Shown here piece after piece: positions 18,327 through 26,345 of a stretch of DNA of 64,000 nucleotides; the stretch's first letter is position 1, and every line of letters starts with the position of its first letter. The stretch is from the NCBI RefSeq assembly GCF_010365305.1, contig NZ_CP048279.1:1798001-1862000 (forward strand), given 5' to 3'. Both the position numbers and the translations under genes were made by a program. The notes under the pieces were generated by a model that saw only the letters and a list, made by a program, of their open reading frames with translations, was not told the origin of the DNA and did no database searches. The DNA is from Staphylococcus sp. MI 10-1553. Its GTDB lineage: Bacteria > Bacillota > Bacilli > Staphylococcales > Staphylococcaceae.

Positions 18327-19595
18327 TTATTTGTCTCGTTCTTCTTTCAAATATGACTTTTCAATTGCTACGTAGAAACCGATATAAATCAGTATATCTA
18401 TCACAATTAAAATTGCTTGAAGAATGGATGCACTGATACTTCCTGTCGTTAAGAACCCTGAAATAATCGGTGGCATCGTCCAAGTCGCAGTCGCTCTCGT
18501 ATAGGGTACTAAACCAGCAAGTGTCGCAAAATATGCAATAAAGAGATTGATCACTGGTGTTAATACGAACGGAATTAATAAAAACACATTTAACACGATA
18601 GGTAAACCAAACATTGCAGGCTCATTAATATTAAACAAACCTGGTACTAACGTGATTGGTGCAAGTGCTTTTGTACGTTTACTTGCTTTTCTTCTACGTG
18701 CAATAATCGTAATTGCGATAACAAGACCTAATGTGGCACCACCGCCACCCATGTAAACATAGTTATCCATAAATGGTTGCGTGAAAATATACTGCATCGG
18801 TTCATTCGCTTTGTACGCTTCCATATTCGCTTGTAAGTTACCTAACCAAACAGGCGCCATAATTGAGTTAACTGCACTACCACCGTTAATACCAACAAAC
18901 CAGAATAAACTGTTGAGCGCAACGATAATCGCTGTACCGAACACTGAGCCACCAAGAAAACCAATTGGACCACCTAAAGCTGTAGTGATTAAGTCATGTG
19001 CGTTTGGTAAGTGAAAGGCATCTAATACGGCATAAATCGTTAACCATAACGTAAAAATCACAATACCAGGAATAATGGCTACGAAAGAACGTGATACTGC
19101 TGGAGGCACAGTATCTGGCAATTTGATTTTAATATCACGATCAATAAAGAATTTATAAATGTGAACACTCACCAATGCAATAATGATAGCCGTGAACATC
19201 CCTTTAGCTCCTAAATAACCTAACGTAATACCTGATGCCGTATCTGTCTTAATAAATGGTGTCACTGTTAAAAATGAGCAAAGTGCAATAATACCAATTG
19301 CTACCCCATCTTGTTGATATTGTTTGGCATAACTCCATGCCACCGAAAAACTCGCGATTAATCCGACTAAGCTAAACGTACTGTCTACACCTTTCCACAA
19401 ATATTGACTGATACCAATCTTGTCTAAATATTCAGGCCAACCTGGTATCGGCAAACTCGCAATCAACATAAAAATGGAACCCACAATAGCAAGAATCATC
19501 GTTAGAGAAAGACCATCACGAATAGCAACTAACACTTTATTTGTAGAAAACTTCACTGCAAGAGGCATTATTTTTTCATCAATCAATTTATTCAT
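18327..19595 (-). CDS. PTS EIIC, lactose/cellobiose class
   Basis: 422 residues with about ten membrane segments, typical of EIIC of the lac/cel family. VGINGGSAVNSIMAPVWLGN and INEPAMFGLPIVLN are the conserved sugar-site loops (the glutamate in NEPAMFG). It translocates and phosphorylates the sugar with the separate EIIB and EIIA. First gene of the operon, with AAAAGGAGAAGCTT before the ATG. The promoter region is shared with the divergent AraC regulator and carries a cre site, so substrate induction and glucose repression are likely. Confidence 0.93.
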   Translation of the reverse strand: MNKLIDEKIMPLAVKFSTNKVLVAIRDGLSLTMILAIVGSIFMLIASLPIPGWPEYLDKIGISQYLWKGVDSTFSLVGLIASFSVAWSYAKQYQQDGVAIGIIALCSFLTVTPFIKTDTASGITLGYLGAKGMFTAIIIALVSVHIYKFFIDRDIKIKLPDTVPPAVSRSFVAIIPGIVIFTLWLTIYAVLDAFHLPNAHDLITTALGGPIGFLGGSVFGTAIIVALNSLFWFVGINGGSAVNSIMAPVWLGNLQANMEAYKANEPMQYIFTQPFMDNYVYMGGGGATLGLVIAITIIARRRKASKRTKALAPITLVPGLFNINEPAMFGLPIVLNVFLLIPFVLTPVINLFIAYFATLAGLVPYTRATATWTMPPIISGFLTTGSISASILQAILIVIDILIYIGFYVAIEKSYLKEERDK

Positions 19596-19684
19596 AAGCT
19601 TCTCCTTTTCAATAAATTCAAATTTAATGATTTAAGATCGATCTCTAGTGAATGAGGCTGCCTCAATTTGAGTACTTTTTGTAT

Positions 19685-19700
19685 ACGAAAGCGCTTTCTA
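19685..19700. promoter_or_regulatory. cre (CcpA) site between EIIC and the AraC gene
   Basis: GAAAGCGCTTTC at 19687-19698 is a perfect palindromic core of the catabolite-responsive element. It overlaps a TATACA that could be the -10 of the EIIC promoter on the minus strand. Confidence 0.75.
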
Positions 19701-19736
19701 TACTTTCATTTTAGAAGTTCGAATCGCGCATGCATA

Positions 19737-19745
19737 TGTTATAAT
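19737..19745 (+). promoter_or_regulatory. Extended -10 promoter of the AraC gene
   Basis: TGTTATAAT about 40 nt before the AraC start codon; the -35 (TTCGAA or GTTCGA) is poor, as is common with an extended -10. Confidence 0.5.
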
Positions 19746-19784
19746 GTTTGAAAAATATGTCGAAAAATGTAATGAGGTGAGAAA

Positions 19785-20621
19785 ATGAGAGAGGTTTGGA
19801 AACATTTTGATATATCCTTTGATAATATCGTCATCTCCGAATGTGGAATTCAACAATTTTTACCTGAACAAACGTATAGTTATACGGTAACTGAAAATTT
19901 TGTATTACATTTTGTGGAAACTGGGAAAGGCCTGCTGAGGATTAATCATAAAACTTTTTCTTCTAAAGATTTTAATGGCTTTATTTTAAAAAGAGGACAA
20001 AAGGTGACGTATAAAGGTGACAAAAATATACCTTGGAAAACGTTTTGGGTAGGCTTAAAAGGAACACACTTACAAAATTTTTTAAAGACGAATCAACTCA
20101 ACCATCAAGATATACTCAAATTTCATAAAGACAGTGAAGCCGTCAACATCATTAAAGAAATTTGTTATACGACGAAGCAAAATATTTCGCAGTCTGATTA
20201 TTGGTACAAATATAAAACGTACGAACTGCTTTTTTGTTTAGAAAATGAATTTAAACAAACGGACATGATTATTTTGAACAACCATCAAGACATTATTCAT
20301 CATATTTATGAATACATATGTAACAATTATATGAAGCCCCTCAAAATTCAAGAGATTTCACTTCAATTTGGTATGAGTAATAGCCAGTTATTCACCAAAT
20401 TTAAAAATAACTACGGCAAAACTCCAAAACAATTTATTTTAGAAGCAAGAATCGATAAAGCGACACAACTATTGAGAGAAACAGATCACCCTATTAATGT
20501 GATTAGTCAGCTCGTCGGTTTTAGTGATTATTTTGTATTTGAAAAGGCGTTTAAGAAACTTGTACATCGTTCTCCTAAAGATTACAGAACTGAGAAAAGA
20601 AAACACAAAATGATTCATTAG
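19785..20621 (+). CDS. AraC-family regulator of the PTS operon
   Basis: 278 residues: an N-terminal cupin-like sensing domain (about 15-140, FVLHFVETGKGLLRINHKTF) and a C-terminal AraC DNA-binding domain with two HTH units (about 175-272; LKIQEISLQFGMSNSQLFTKF, then PINVISQLVGFSDYFVFEKAF and SPKDYR). Close in layout to MsmR/MelR-type sugar regulators, so it probably activates the divergent PTS operon on binding the sugar. The ATG has GAGGTGA 6 nt upstream. The gene is AT-rich and lysine-rich compared with the flanking housekeeping genes, in keeping with acquired DNA. Confidence 0.88.
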   Translation: MREVWKHFDISFDNIVISECGIQQFLPEQTYSYTVTENFVLHFVETGKGLLRINHKTFSSKDFNGFILKRGQKVTYKGDKNIPWKTFWVGLKGTHLQNFLKTNQLNHQDILKFHKDSEAVNIIKEICYTTKQNISQSDYWYKYKTYELLFCLENEFKQTDMIILNNHQDIIHHIYEYICNNYMKPLKIQEISLQFGMSNSQLFTKFKNNYGKTPKQFILEARIDKATQLLRETDHPINVISQLVGFSDYFVFEKAFKKLVHRSPKDYRTEKRKHKMIH

Positions 20622-20645
20622 ACTTTGTGTGTTCTTCAGATTTTT
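20604..20645 (+). terminator. Weak terminator at the end of the AraC gene
   Basis: AACACAAA near the stop codon can pair with TTTGTGTGTT just after it, and a TTTTT run follows. The stem overlaps the last codons. Confidence 0.35.
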
Positions 20646-20703
20646 GTATCACGCTTAATCGTTCATTGCTGAATCACTGTCTGGCGTTTATTGGATGCGA
20701 TGC

Positions 20704-20732
20704 TTGTATTTATTTTAAGCACATGCTATGAT
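20704..20732 (+). promoter_or_regulatory. Promoter of sRNA copy 2
   Basis: TTGTAT, a 17-nt spacer and TATGAT with an extended TG. The predicted start is near 20740, at the left edge of the repeat. Confidence 0.7.
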
Positions 20733-20741
20733 TAAAAAAAG

Positions 20742-20859
20742 AAAAAACTTCTAACCAACTTTGTGAGAGCAGATTAGGGGCTAAAAACATAGCAACATAT
20801 GAGTGAGTGCTAGCTCAACATATGTTTACTCTTACAGCCTATTATTGAGTACCCTCGTT
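20742..20859 (+). repeat. Direct repeat, right copy (118 nt)
   Basis: Near-identical to 16508-16626. The match stops inside the terminator stem: the loop and right arm (AGTTGCGATAACGGGGGTT) differ from copy 1. Confidence 0.95.
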
Positions 20860-20887
20860 AGTTGCGATAACGGGGGTTATTTTTTTG
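20851..20887 (+). terminator. Terminator of sRNA copy 2
   Basis: ACCCTCGTT pairs with AACGGGGGT (one U-G) around a 9-nt loop, followed by TATTTTTTT. Confidence 0.85.
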
Positions 20888-20972
20888 TCTTTTTATTATG
20901 GTATTTTATCAGAAAATAGACAATGATACTTAAACAGATAGATATATCTAAGTGTATAGTTATCGTCACCAT
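20877..20972 (-). CDS. SprG-like 31-residue membrane peptide, putative type I toxin
   Basis: Thirty-two codons from ATG at 20972 to TAA at 20877. The SD is excellent (GGGGGTGAT, 4 nt before ATG). The peptide starts MVTITIHLDIS, has a hydrophobic span (about 10-23, ISICLSIIVYFLI) and a basic tail (KYHNKKTKK). This resembles the 31-residue internal-start product of S. aureus SprG1, which from memory begins MITIS, has one TM segment and ends in lysines. The 3' end overlaps the terminator of a convergent sRNA. Such peptides insert in the membrane and are held down by the antisense RNA. An Fst/TxpA-type toxin is the alternative. Confidence 0.65.
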   Translation of the reverse strand: MVTITIHLDISICLSIIVYFLIKYHNKKTKK

Positions 20973-21211
20973 ATGTATCACCCCCTACTATTACAGATTT
21001 AACAAGCTGTAGGTGAAAACATATGACTCAGAGGCTCCTATGTTTTTATAGATGTATTAAACGCGCATTGCATTTATTTCGAAAGTATATTGATGACTAC
21101 AATGTAATTTTATATATATCCTTCCACCATTAAGCGTCACTTATCATTTCTAAATATACCTTGATGTACGTATATAAGTATCAAACAGATTTTTAGATCT
21201 AGAAAAATACA

Positions 21212-21242
21212 AAGACTCGGATAACTCAATATCCAAGCCTCG
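21212..21242 (-). terminator. Terminator after the small membrane pseudogene
   Basis: On the minus strand GGCTTGGATA pairs over 10 bp with TATCCGAGTC (two wobble pairs) and is followed by TTTGTATTTTT. Confidence 0.6.
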
Positions 21243-21337
21243 AATTATAAGTTTTCACATCATCAGTAAATTATGTTTTTATCTACTGACGCATTAGATA
21301 GACATTAGCAGAATCCTAGTGAAACCTGACTCTATAC

Positions 21338-21577
21338 TTACTTGTCCTCTTTCTTTGAGCTACCTACATCAAACACAGTGACTACAATGGCAAATAAAAA
21401 TGCAATCATCAACCAATTGTCATAAATATGATTCTCAAAGAAATGCGTCACAGTGATCTTATCTACAACATTGAATATTCACGGATTCGATGGCACGTAA
21501 CCTATCCAATACATTAATAAAATACCGGCTACACCGATGATAAAAGTGATGAAAAAATCCTTTAACAACTTTCCCAT
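21338..21577 (-). pseudogene. Small two-TM membrane protein gene with in-frame TGA
   Basis: Reads from ATG at 21577 (SD AAAGGAGG, 7 nt upstream) as MGKLLKDFFITFIIGVAGIL, reaches TGA at 21479-21481 after 32 codons (context SNP-stop-IFNVV), then stays open to TAA at 21338, ending VGSSKKEDK. The full 79-residue product would have two TM helices (about 8-27 and 54-70) and a charged tail. The perfect SD, open 3' half and downstream terminator suggest a recently broken gene, or a Trp codon (TGG) changed to TGA. No family recognised. The region 20987-21211 has no other gene. Confidence 0.6.
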
Positions 21578-21740
21578 AAACTTCCTCCTTTGTTTGTCTT
21601 TATTATACAAAAGTTTAAAATTTAAAGGAATAAAGTTTTAGTTTTTTGCTACTTTAAAAAGTTTCATATATAAACGCTATATTAACAACAAAAAGCAAGT
21701 GAATGAAAAACGTTTTTAAACTTCATGAGTCATTTTTTTA

Positions 21741-21785
21741 CACAACAAAACCTCCTTCAATCCATCACAGACTAAAGGAGGTTTC
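21741..21785 (-). terminator. Terminator downstream of infB
   Basis: AAACCTCCTT and AAGGAGGTTT form a perfect 10-bp stem, extended inward by partial pairing; TTTTGTTGTG follows on the minus strand. It shows that the nusA-infB operon ends here and does not run on to rbfA. Confidence 0.85.
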
Positions 21786-21795
21786 ATTCAGTTCA

Positions 21796-23934
21796 TTATC
21801 TTTCTACTTCTACCATCACAAACGCTTCAATAATATCGCCTTCTTTAATATCATTGAATTTTGCGATTGTGATACCACATTCGTAACCTTGTGCGACTTC
21901 TTTCGCATCGTCTTTGAAACGTTTCAATGTATCTAATTCGCCTTCAAATAATACGACACCGTCACGGATAACACGGACACCCGCGTCACGTGTGATTTTA
22001 CCTTCAGTCACATAACTTCCCGCAATTGTACCGACTTTCGATACTTTGAATGTTTGACGTACTTCTGCTTGACCGATAACTTTTTCTTCAAATTCAGGAT
22101 CAAGCATTCCTTTCATCGCGGATTCGATTTCTTCAATCACGTTATAAATGACACGGTGTAAACGCATATCGACATTTTCAGCGTCTGCTGCACGTTTTGC
22201 ACCTGCATCTGGACGGACGTTAAAGCCGATAATGATACCGTTTGACGCATGTGCTAATGTCACGTCAGATTCGTTGATGGCACCTGTTGCTGTGTGAATA
22301 ATACGCACGTTTACGCCTTCAACATCGATTTTCATTAATGAAGCGGCTAATGCTTCCACTGAACCTTGTACGTCACCTTTGATGATGACATTCAAGTCTT
22401 TCATTTCACCTTGCTTCATTTGTTCGAACAAGTTATCCAATGTCACATTTTTGCTTTCTTGACGTTGTTGGATAATGTTTTCTTGTTCACGTGCTTCACC
22501 GATACGGCGTGCTTTTTTCTCGTCTTTGAATACGACGAAACGGTCACCTGCTTGAGGTACGTCGCTTAAACCAGTAATTTCAACCGGTGTTGATGGACCT
22601 GCAGTTTTAATACGTTTGCCAAGGTCATTTACCATCGCACGCACTTTACCATGTGTATTACCTACAACAAGTGCATCACCGACATTTAATGTACCGTTTT
22701 GCACAAGTAATGAAGCGGCAGGACCACGTGATTTATCTAACTCAGCTTCGATAACCGTACCGACAGCTGCTTTATTCGGGTTCGCTTTCAATTCTTGTAC
22801 TTCAGAAACTAAGATTAACATTTCAAGTAAATCATCAATACCTTCACCGCTTAACGCTGATAGTGGTACGAAAATGGTATCGCCCCCCCAGTCTTCAGGG
22901 ATGAGGTTGTATTCTGCTAATTCTTGCATCACACGGTCAGGATTCGCTGTTGGTTTATCAATTTTGTTGACTGCTACGATAATCGGCACATCAGCTTCTT
23001 TCGCATGGTTGATCGCTTCAATCGTTTGAGGCATGACGCCATCATCAGCTGCTACAACTAAAATTGTAATGTCCGTCACTTGAGCACCACGCGCACGCAT
23101 TGTTGTGAAAGCGGCGTGCCCTGGTGTATCTAAGAAAGTGATCTTTTTGCCGTTGTTCGTAATTTGGTAAGCACCGATATGTTGTGTGATACCGCCTGCT
23201 TCTCCTTCAGTTACACGTGTATTACGAATTGAGTCAAGCAATGTCGTTTTACCGTGGTCAACGTGTCCCATGATTGTAACAACAGCTGGACGTACGATTG
23301 CTTCTTCATCTTCTTCAACGTTTTCGAAATAAATCGATAAATCGTTATCATCAATAACTACTTCTTCTTCAAGTTCAACACCGTAATCTGATGCGACTAA
23401 TTCAAGTGCTTCAATATCTAAAGATTGGTTGATGTTCGCCATAATTCCAAGCAAGAATAGCTTTTTAATAATTTCTGATGAATCTACACCGAGTTTGTCT
23501 GATAATTCACCAACTGTAATGCCTTCAGTATAAGTAATTTTTGAAGGCAATTCTTTAGGTTCGCTTGGTTGTTGTGGTACATTTTTCTTATTTTGTTTTT
23601 TATTTTTATTACCTTTGTTGTTTTTCTTGTTTTGTTTAGGGGCGTTGTATTTACCCTTTTGCTGATTATTGTTGCCTTGCTTTTGGTTATTACTTTGTTT
23701 TTGGTTGTTACCTTGTTTTTGGTTTTTGTGATTTGATTGAGTATTTTTTTGCTCTTTTTGTTGTTTCGGAGCTTGGTCTTTTTTGAATACTTTATCCAAC
23801 GCTTTCACTTGGTCATCTTCTAAAGTTTGCATGTGGTTGGACACTTCAATTCCCGTTTTCTTCAACTCATCAATTACATCTTTACTTTTAATATTTAATT
23901 CTTTGGCATACTCATAAATTCTTTGTTTACTCAT
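21796..23934 (-). CDS. infB: Translation initiation factor IF-2
   Basis: 712 residues. The N-terminal IF2_N segment ([16 protein letters not shown]) is followed by a low-complexity N/Q/K tract (about 60-130, with repeated [11 protein letters not shown] units), a second IF2_N unit, the GTPase domain with G1 GHVDHGKT, G3 DTPGHAAF and G4 NKID, and the C1/C2 domains that bind fMet-tRNA. I chose ATG at 23934 (AGGAGTGG 4 nt upstream; MSKQRI matches orthologues) over the frame start at 23958. Last gene of the rimP-nusA-ylxR-ylxQ-infB operon, 16 nt after ylxQ; in relatives rbfA follows directly, here it does not. Confidence 0.97.
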   Translation of the reverse strand: MSKQRIYEYAKELNIKSKDVIDELKKTGIEVSNHMQTLEDDQVKALDKVFKKDQAPKQQKEQKNTQSNHKNQKQGNNQKQSNNQKQGNNNQQKGKYNAPKQNKKNNKGNKNKKQNKKNVPQQPSEPKELPSKITYTEGITVGELSDKLGVDSSEIIKKLFLLGIMANINQSLDIEALELVASDYGVELEEEVVIDDNDLSIYFENVEEDEEAIVRPAVVTIMGHVDHGKTTLLDSIRNTRVTEGEAGGITQHIGAYQITNNGKKITFLDTPGHAAFTTMRARGAQVTDITILVVAADDGVMPQTIEAINHAKEADVPIIVAVNKIDKPTANPDRVMQELAEYNLIPEDWGGDTIFVPLSALSGEGIDDLLEMLILVSEVQELKANPNKAAVGTVIEAELDKSRGPAASLLVQNGTLNVGDALVVGNTHGKVRAMVNDLGKRIKTAGPSTPVEITGLSDVPQAGDRFVVFKDEKKARRIGEAREQENIIQQRQESKNVTLDNLFEQMKQGEMKDLNVIIKGDVQGSVEALAASLMKIDVEGVNVRIIHTATGAINESDVTLAHASNGIIIGFNVRPDAGAKRAADAENVDMRLHRVIYNVIEEIESAMKGMLDPEFEEKVIGQAEVRQTFKVSKVGTIAGSYVTEGKITRDAGVRVIRDGVVLFEGELDTLKRFKDDAKEVAQGYECGITIAKFNDIKEGDIIEAFVMVEVER

Positions 23935-23950
23935 TAAACCACTCCTAACA

Positions 23951-24256
23951 TTATTCATCTATCATTGACATCAACTTTTTTGCAAACCCTTGATCAGTAA
24001 TTCCGACATTGACACGTGCACCTTTACCTAACGCATCTCCTAAATCGTTACGGTCGCTGACAATGCGATATGGTGTTTGATAACTGTTACATTTATTGAT
24101 GATATTATTTTTCGTACTCTCAGACGCGTCACTTGCAATGAGCACAAGCTTTAAACGACGCTTTTTTACTTCAGTAATGATGACAGATTCGCCTGTTTTC
24201 ACTTTTCCAGCACGCATCGCCAAACCTAAAAAATTTAAAAATTGTTGTTCATTCAT
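23951..24256 (-). CDS. ylxQ: L7Ae-family RNA-binding protein YlxQ
   Basis: 101 residues of the L7Ae/L30e/S12e/Gadd45 fold ([40 protein letters not shown]). Members bind K-turn RNA; the Bacillus paralogue YlxQ is ribosome- or RNase P-related but its role is not settled. Its start overlaps the ylxR stop by 4 nt, so translation is coupled. Confidence 0.93.
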   Translation of the reverse strand: MNEQQFLNFLGLAMRAGKVKTGESVIITEVKKRRLKLVLIASDASESTKNNIINKCNSYQTPYRIVSDRNDLGDALGKGARVNVGITDQGFAKKLMSMIDE

Positions 24257-24540
24257 TTTGTCGGAATCTCTTCTCTATAAATCAGACGTATAATTTCTTT
24301 GTAAACCGGTTCTAGTGTTTCTTCTGACGCTTTAAAATAATCCTCTAATTTGTGCGCCTCTTGTGCCTTTTCAATTAAAGCAATGTCTTTTGAAACGTAT
24401 GCCCCACGTCCTGGCATTTTTCCTGTGACGTCAGCTGAAATTTCGCCTTCTTTATTTTTGACAACACGAATCATATCTTTTTTAGGTTTCATCTCATTAG
24501 ATAAAATACATTTTCGCATAGGAATTTTTTTCTTTTTCAT
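24253..24540 (-). CDS. ylxR: YlxR / RNase P modulator RnpM
   Basis: 95 residues, DUF448 fold with MRKCILSNEMKPKKDMIRV at the N-terminus and the conserved GRGAYVSKD loop. YlxR was shown in Bacillus to bind the RNA subunit of RNase P and modulate its activity (RnpM). It lies between nusA and ylxQ in the standard order. Confidence 0.93.
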   Translation of the reverse strand: MKKKKIPMRKCILSNEMKPKKDMIRVVKNKEGEISADVTGKMPGRGAYVSKDIALIEKAQEAHKLEDYFKASEETLEPVYKEIIRLIYREEIPTK

Positions 24541-24551
24541 AAAAATCCCTC

Positions 24552-25733
24552 CTAGTTCTCTTTACTTTCATCCTCTAAGCTTGCGTTGTCTTCAATGTGT
24601 TCATCCGTCGTTGCTTCTAAATCAATATCTTCAGCTGTCATCGCTACAGGTTCAGTTTCACCTGTTGTCGTCGCTTCTTCTTCACCAATACCTAACGCTT
24701 TTGCATCTGTTTCTGATTTAATATCGATTTTCCAACCTGTTAATTTCGCAGCAAGACGTGCGTTTTGACCACGTTTACCGATTGCTAAAGACAATTGATA
24801 ATCTGGTACAATCACTGTTGTCGATTGATTTTCTTCGTTTACAATGACATCGATGACTTGTGATGGGCTCAATGCATTACGTACGAATACTTTCGGATCT
24901 TCACTCCATTGTACGATATCGATTTTTTCGCCGCCTAATTCGGCAACAACTGCTTCTACACGTGCACCTTTCGCACCAACACATGCACCAACTGCATCGA
25001 TATCTGGGTTTTCTGAGTACACACTAATTTTCGAACGGTCTCCCGCTTCACGTGCAACAGATTTCACTTCAACAGTCCCTTCAAAAATTTCAGGTACTTC
25101 TTGTTCAAAAAGACGTTTTAACAAACCTGGATGACTACGTGATACGAAAATTTGAGGCCCTTTTGTCGTTTGTTCCACTTTGTTCACATACACTTTAATG
25201 CGTTCATTTGGAAGATACGTTTCATTCGGGCTACGTTCTGCTTCAGATAATACTGCTTCCGTACGACCTAAATTCACGTAAACATAACGATGGTCCACAC
25301 GGTCGATCACACCTGTCATGATGTCATCTTCTTTATCAATGAACTCTTCGTATAAAATTTCACGTTCTGCATCACGTAAACGTTGCATTACAGCTTGTTT
25401 TGCTGCTTGTGCACCGACACGACCAAAGTCTTTAGGTGTCACGTCTTCTTCGTAAATATCCCCAATTTCGTACGCTGGGTTTTTCACTAATGCTGTCGAT
25501 AAATCGATTTCTTCACGGTGATCAAACACTTCTTCTACGACCTCTTTACGAGAAATCACTCGGAATGTACCACTGTCTAAATTCAATTCAACACGGACAT
25601 TACGTGCGCTGTCGTAGTTTTTCTTATATGCCGTAATTAAAGCTGCCTCAATTGCATCTACTAAAACTTCTCTAGGAATCTTTTTCTCTTTTTCTAAATA
25701 TTCAGTTGCTAATAATAATTCGTTACTTTCCAC
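24552..25733 (-). CDS. nusA: Transcription termination/antitermination protein NusA
   Basis: 393 residues: an N-terminal RNA-polymerase-binding domain (1-125), an S1 domain (about 130-200, DRVDHRYVYVNLG), two KH domains (about 205-345, VGAKGARVEAVV and AIGKRGQNARLAA) and an acidic E/T-rich tail. It enhances pausing and intrinsic termination. The start codon is GTG at 25733 with GGAGG 7-8 nt upstream. A hairpin in the operon leader (26252-26279) is well placed for NusA autoregulation. Confidence 0.97.
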   Translation of the reverse strand: MESNELLLATEYLEKEKKIPREVLVDAIEAALITAYKKNYDSARNVRVELNLDSGTFRVISRKEVVEEVFDHREEIDLSTALVKNPAYEIGDIYEEDVTPKDFGRVGAQAAKQAVMQRLRDAEREILYEEFIDKEDDIMTGVIDRVDHRYVYVNLGRTEAVLSEAERSPNETYLPNERIKVYVNKVEQTTKGPQIFVSRSHPGLLKRLFEQEVPEIFEGTVEVKSVAREAGDRSKISVYSENPDIDAVGACVGAKGARVEAVVAELGGEKIDIVQWSEDPKVFVRNALSPSQVIDVIVNEENQSTTVIVPDYQLSLAIGKRGQNARLAAKLTGWKIDIKSETDAKALGIGEEEATTTGETEPVAMTAEDIDLEATTDEHIEDNASLEDESKEN

Positions 25734-25753
25734 TCATTTTCCTCCTTACGTCT

Positions 25754-26221
25754 TTAAAGCATAACTGCGTGACGTGCTTTAGCGATTTTATCACGTGGGA
25801 TAGTGATGGTTTTCGTCTTCGCTTTGACTTTCACTTCCATAGTAATCGTGTCTTCAGTGACTGATTTCAAATGACCTAACCATTCTTTGTCACCTTCAAT
25901 AGGCGCATACAATGATACAAATATTGGCTGTTCAATTGCGTTTTGAAAGCCTTTTTCGTTTTTAATTGGGCGTTCTGCACCTGGTGATGAGACATCTAAA
26001 TAATATGCTTGTGGAATCGGGTCATGTGCATCCATCACTTCGCTAATACGTTCTGATGCGCGCGTGCAATCGTTCAAATCGACGCCGCCTGGTTTGTCAA
26101 TGGCAATACGTAAATAATGATCGCGACCTTCTTTAGCAAACTCAACGTCTACTAATTCAAAGTTCAATTCATCAAGGACAGGTTGTATTATGGTTTCAAC
26201 TTGCTCTGTAACTTTACTCAT
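25754..26221 (-). CDS. rimP: Ribosome maturation factor RimP
   Basis: 155 residues, two-domain RimP (DHYLRIAIDKPGGVDLNDCT, SSPGAERPI). Needed for 30S maturation. I chose ATG at 26221 (MSKVTEQVE) because AGGGGG lies 5 nt upstream and it matches S. aureus; the longer frame to 26248 has no SD. First gene of the nusA-infB operon. Confidence 0.96.
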   Translation of the reverse strand: MSKVTEQVETIIQPVLDELNFELVDVEFAKEGRDHYLRIAIDKPGGVDLNDCTRASERISEVMDAHDPIPQAYYLDVSSPGAERPIKNEKGFQNAIEQPIFVSLYAPIEGDKEWLGHLKSVTEDTITMEVKVKAKTKTITIPRDKIAKARHAVML

Positions 26222-26251
26222 ACGAGCCCCCTTATGACTGACAAACAAATA

Positions 26252-26279
26252 GAAAAGAGCGGGTAATACCCACTCTTCC
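26252..26279 (-). terminator. Terminator/attenuator in the rimP-nusA leader
   Basis: On the minus strand AAGAGTGGGT pairs with ACCCGCTCTT around a 4-nt loop, followed by TTCTATTTG. It lies downstream of the rimP promoter and 30 nt before the rimP start, so besides ending polC transcripts it would attenuate the operon. Confidence 0.8.
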
Positions 26280-26308
26280 TACTTGAGTCTAATTTTATAA
26301 GCAATAAC

Positions 26309-26337
26309 ATTATACCATAGATTGCATTTTCCGACAA
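26309..26337 (-). promoter_or_regulatory. Promoter of the rimP-nusA-infB operon
   Basis: On the minus strand TTGTCG, 17 nt, TATAAT with an extended TG. Predicted leader about 80 nt. Confidence 0.75.
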
Positions 26338-26345
26338 ATTTATCT

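Larger units (their letters stand above)
20740..20887 (+). ncRNA. SprF-like antitoxin sRNA, copy 2
   Basis: About 148 nt from a good promoter to a strong terminator. The body holds the ACATATG...CATATGT hairpin with inner TGAG/CTCA. Its 3' part is antisense to the last codons and 3' region of the small peptide gene at 20877-20972, and the peptide transcript would have to run through the whole sRNA. This is the layout of the staphylococcal SprG/SprF type I toxin-antitoxin modules. Transcription and pairing are inferred, not shown. Confidence 0.65.

Noticed and set aside
20999..21022. Seven-residue leader ORF before the toxin-like gene
   Set aside because: SD spacing of 12 nt and too short to judge.
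16066..21795. IS or phage origin of the accessory island
   Set aside because: No transposase, integrase, inverted repeats at the ends or target duplication were found; only the direct sRNA-like repeats.
23570..23780. CRISPR-like short repeats
   Set aside because: These are N/Q/K-coding repeats inside the infB low-complexity region. No CRISPR array was seen in the window.
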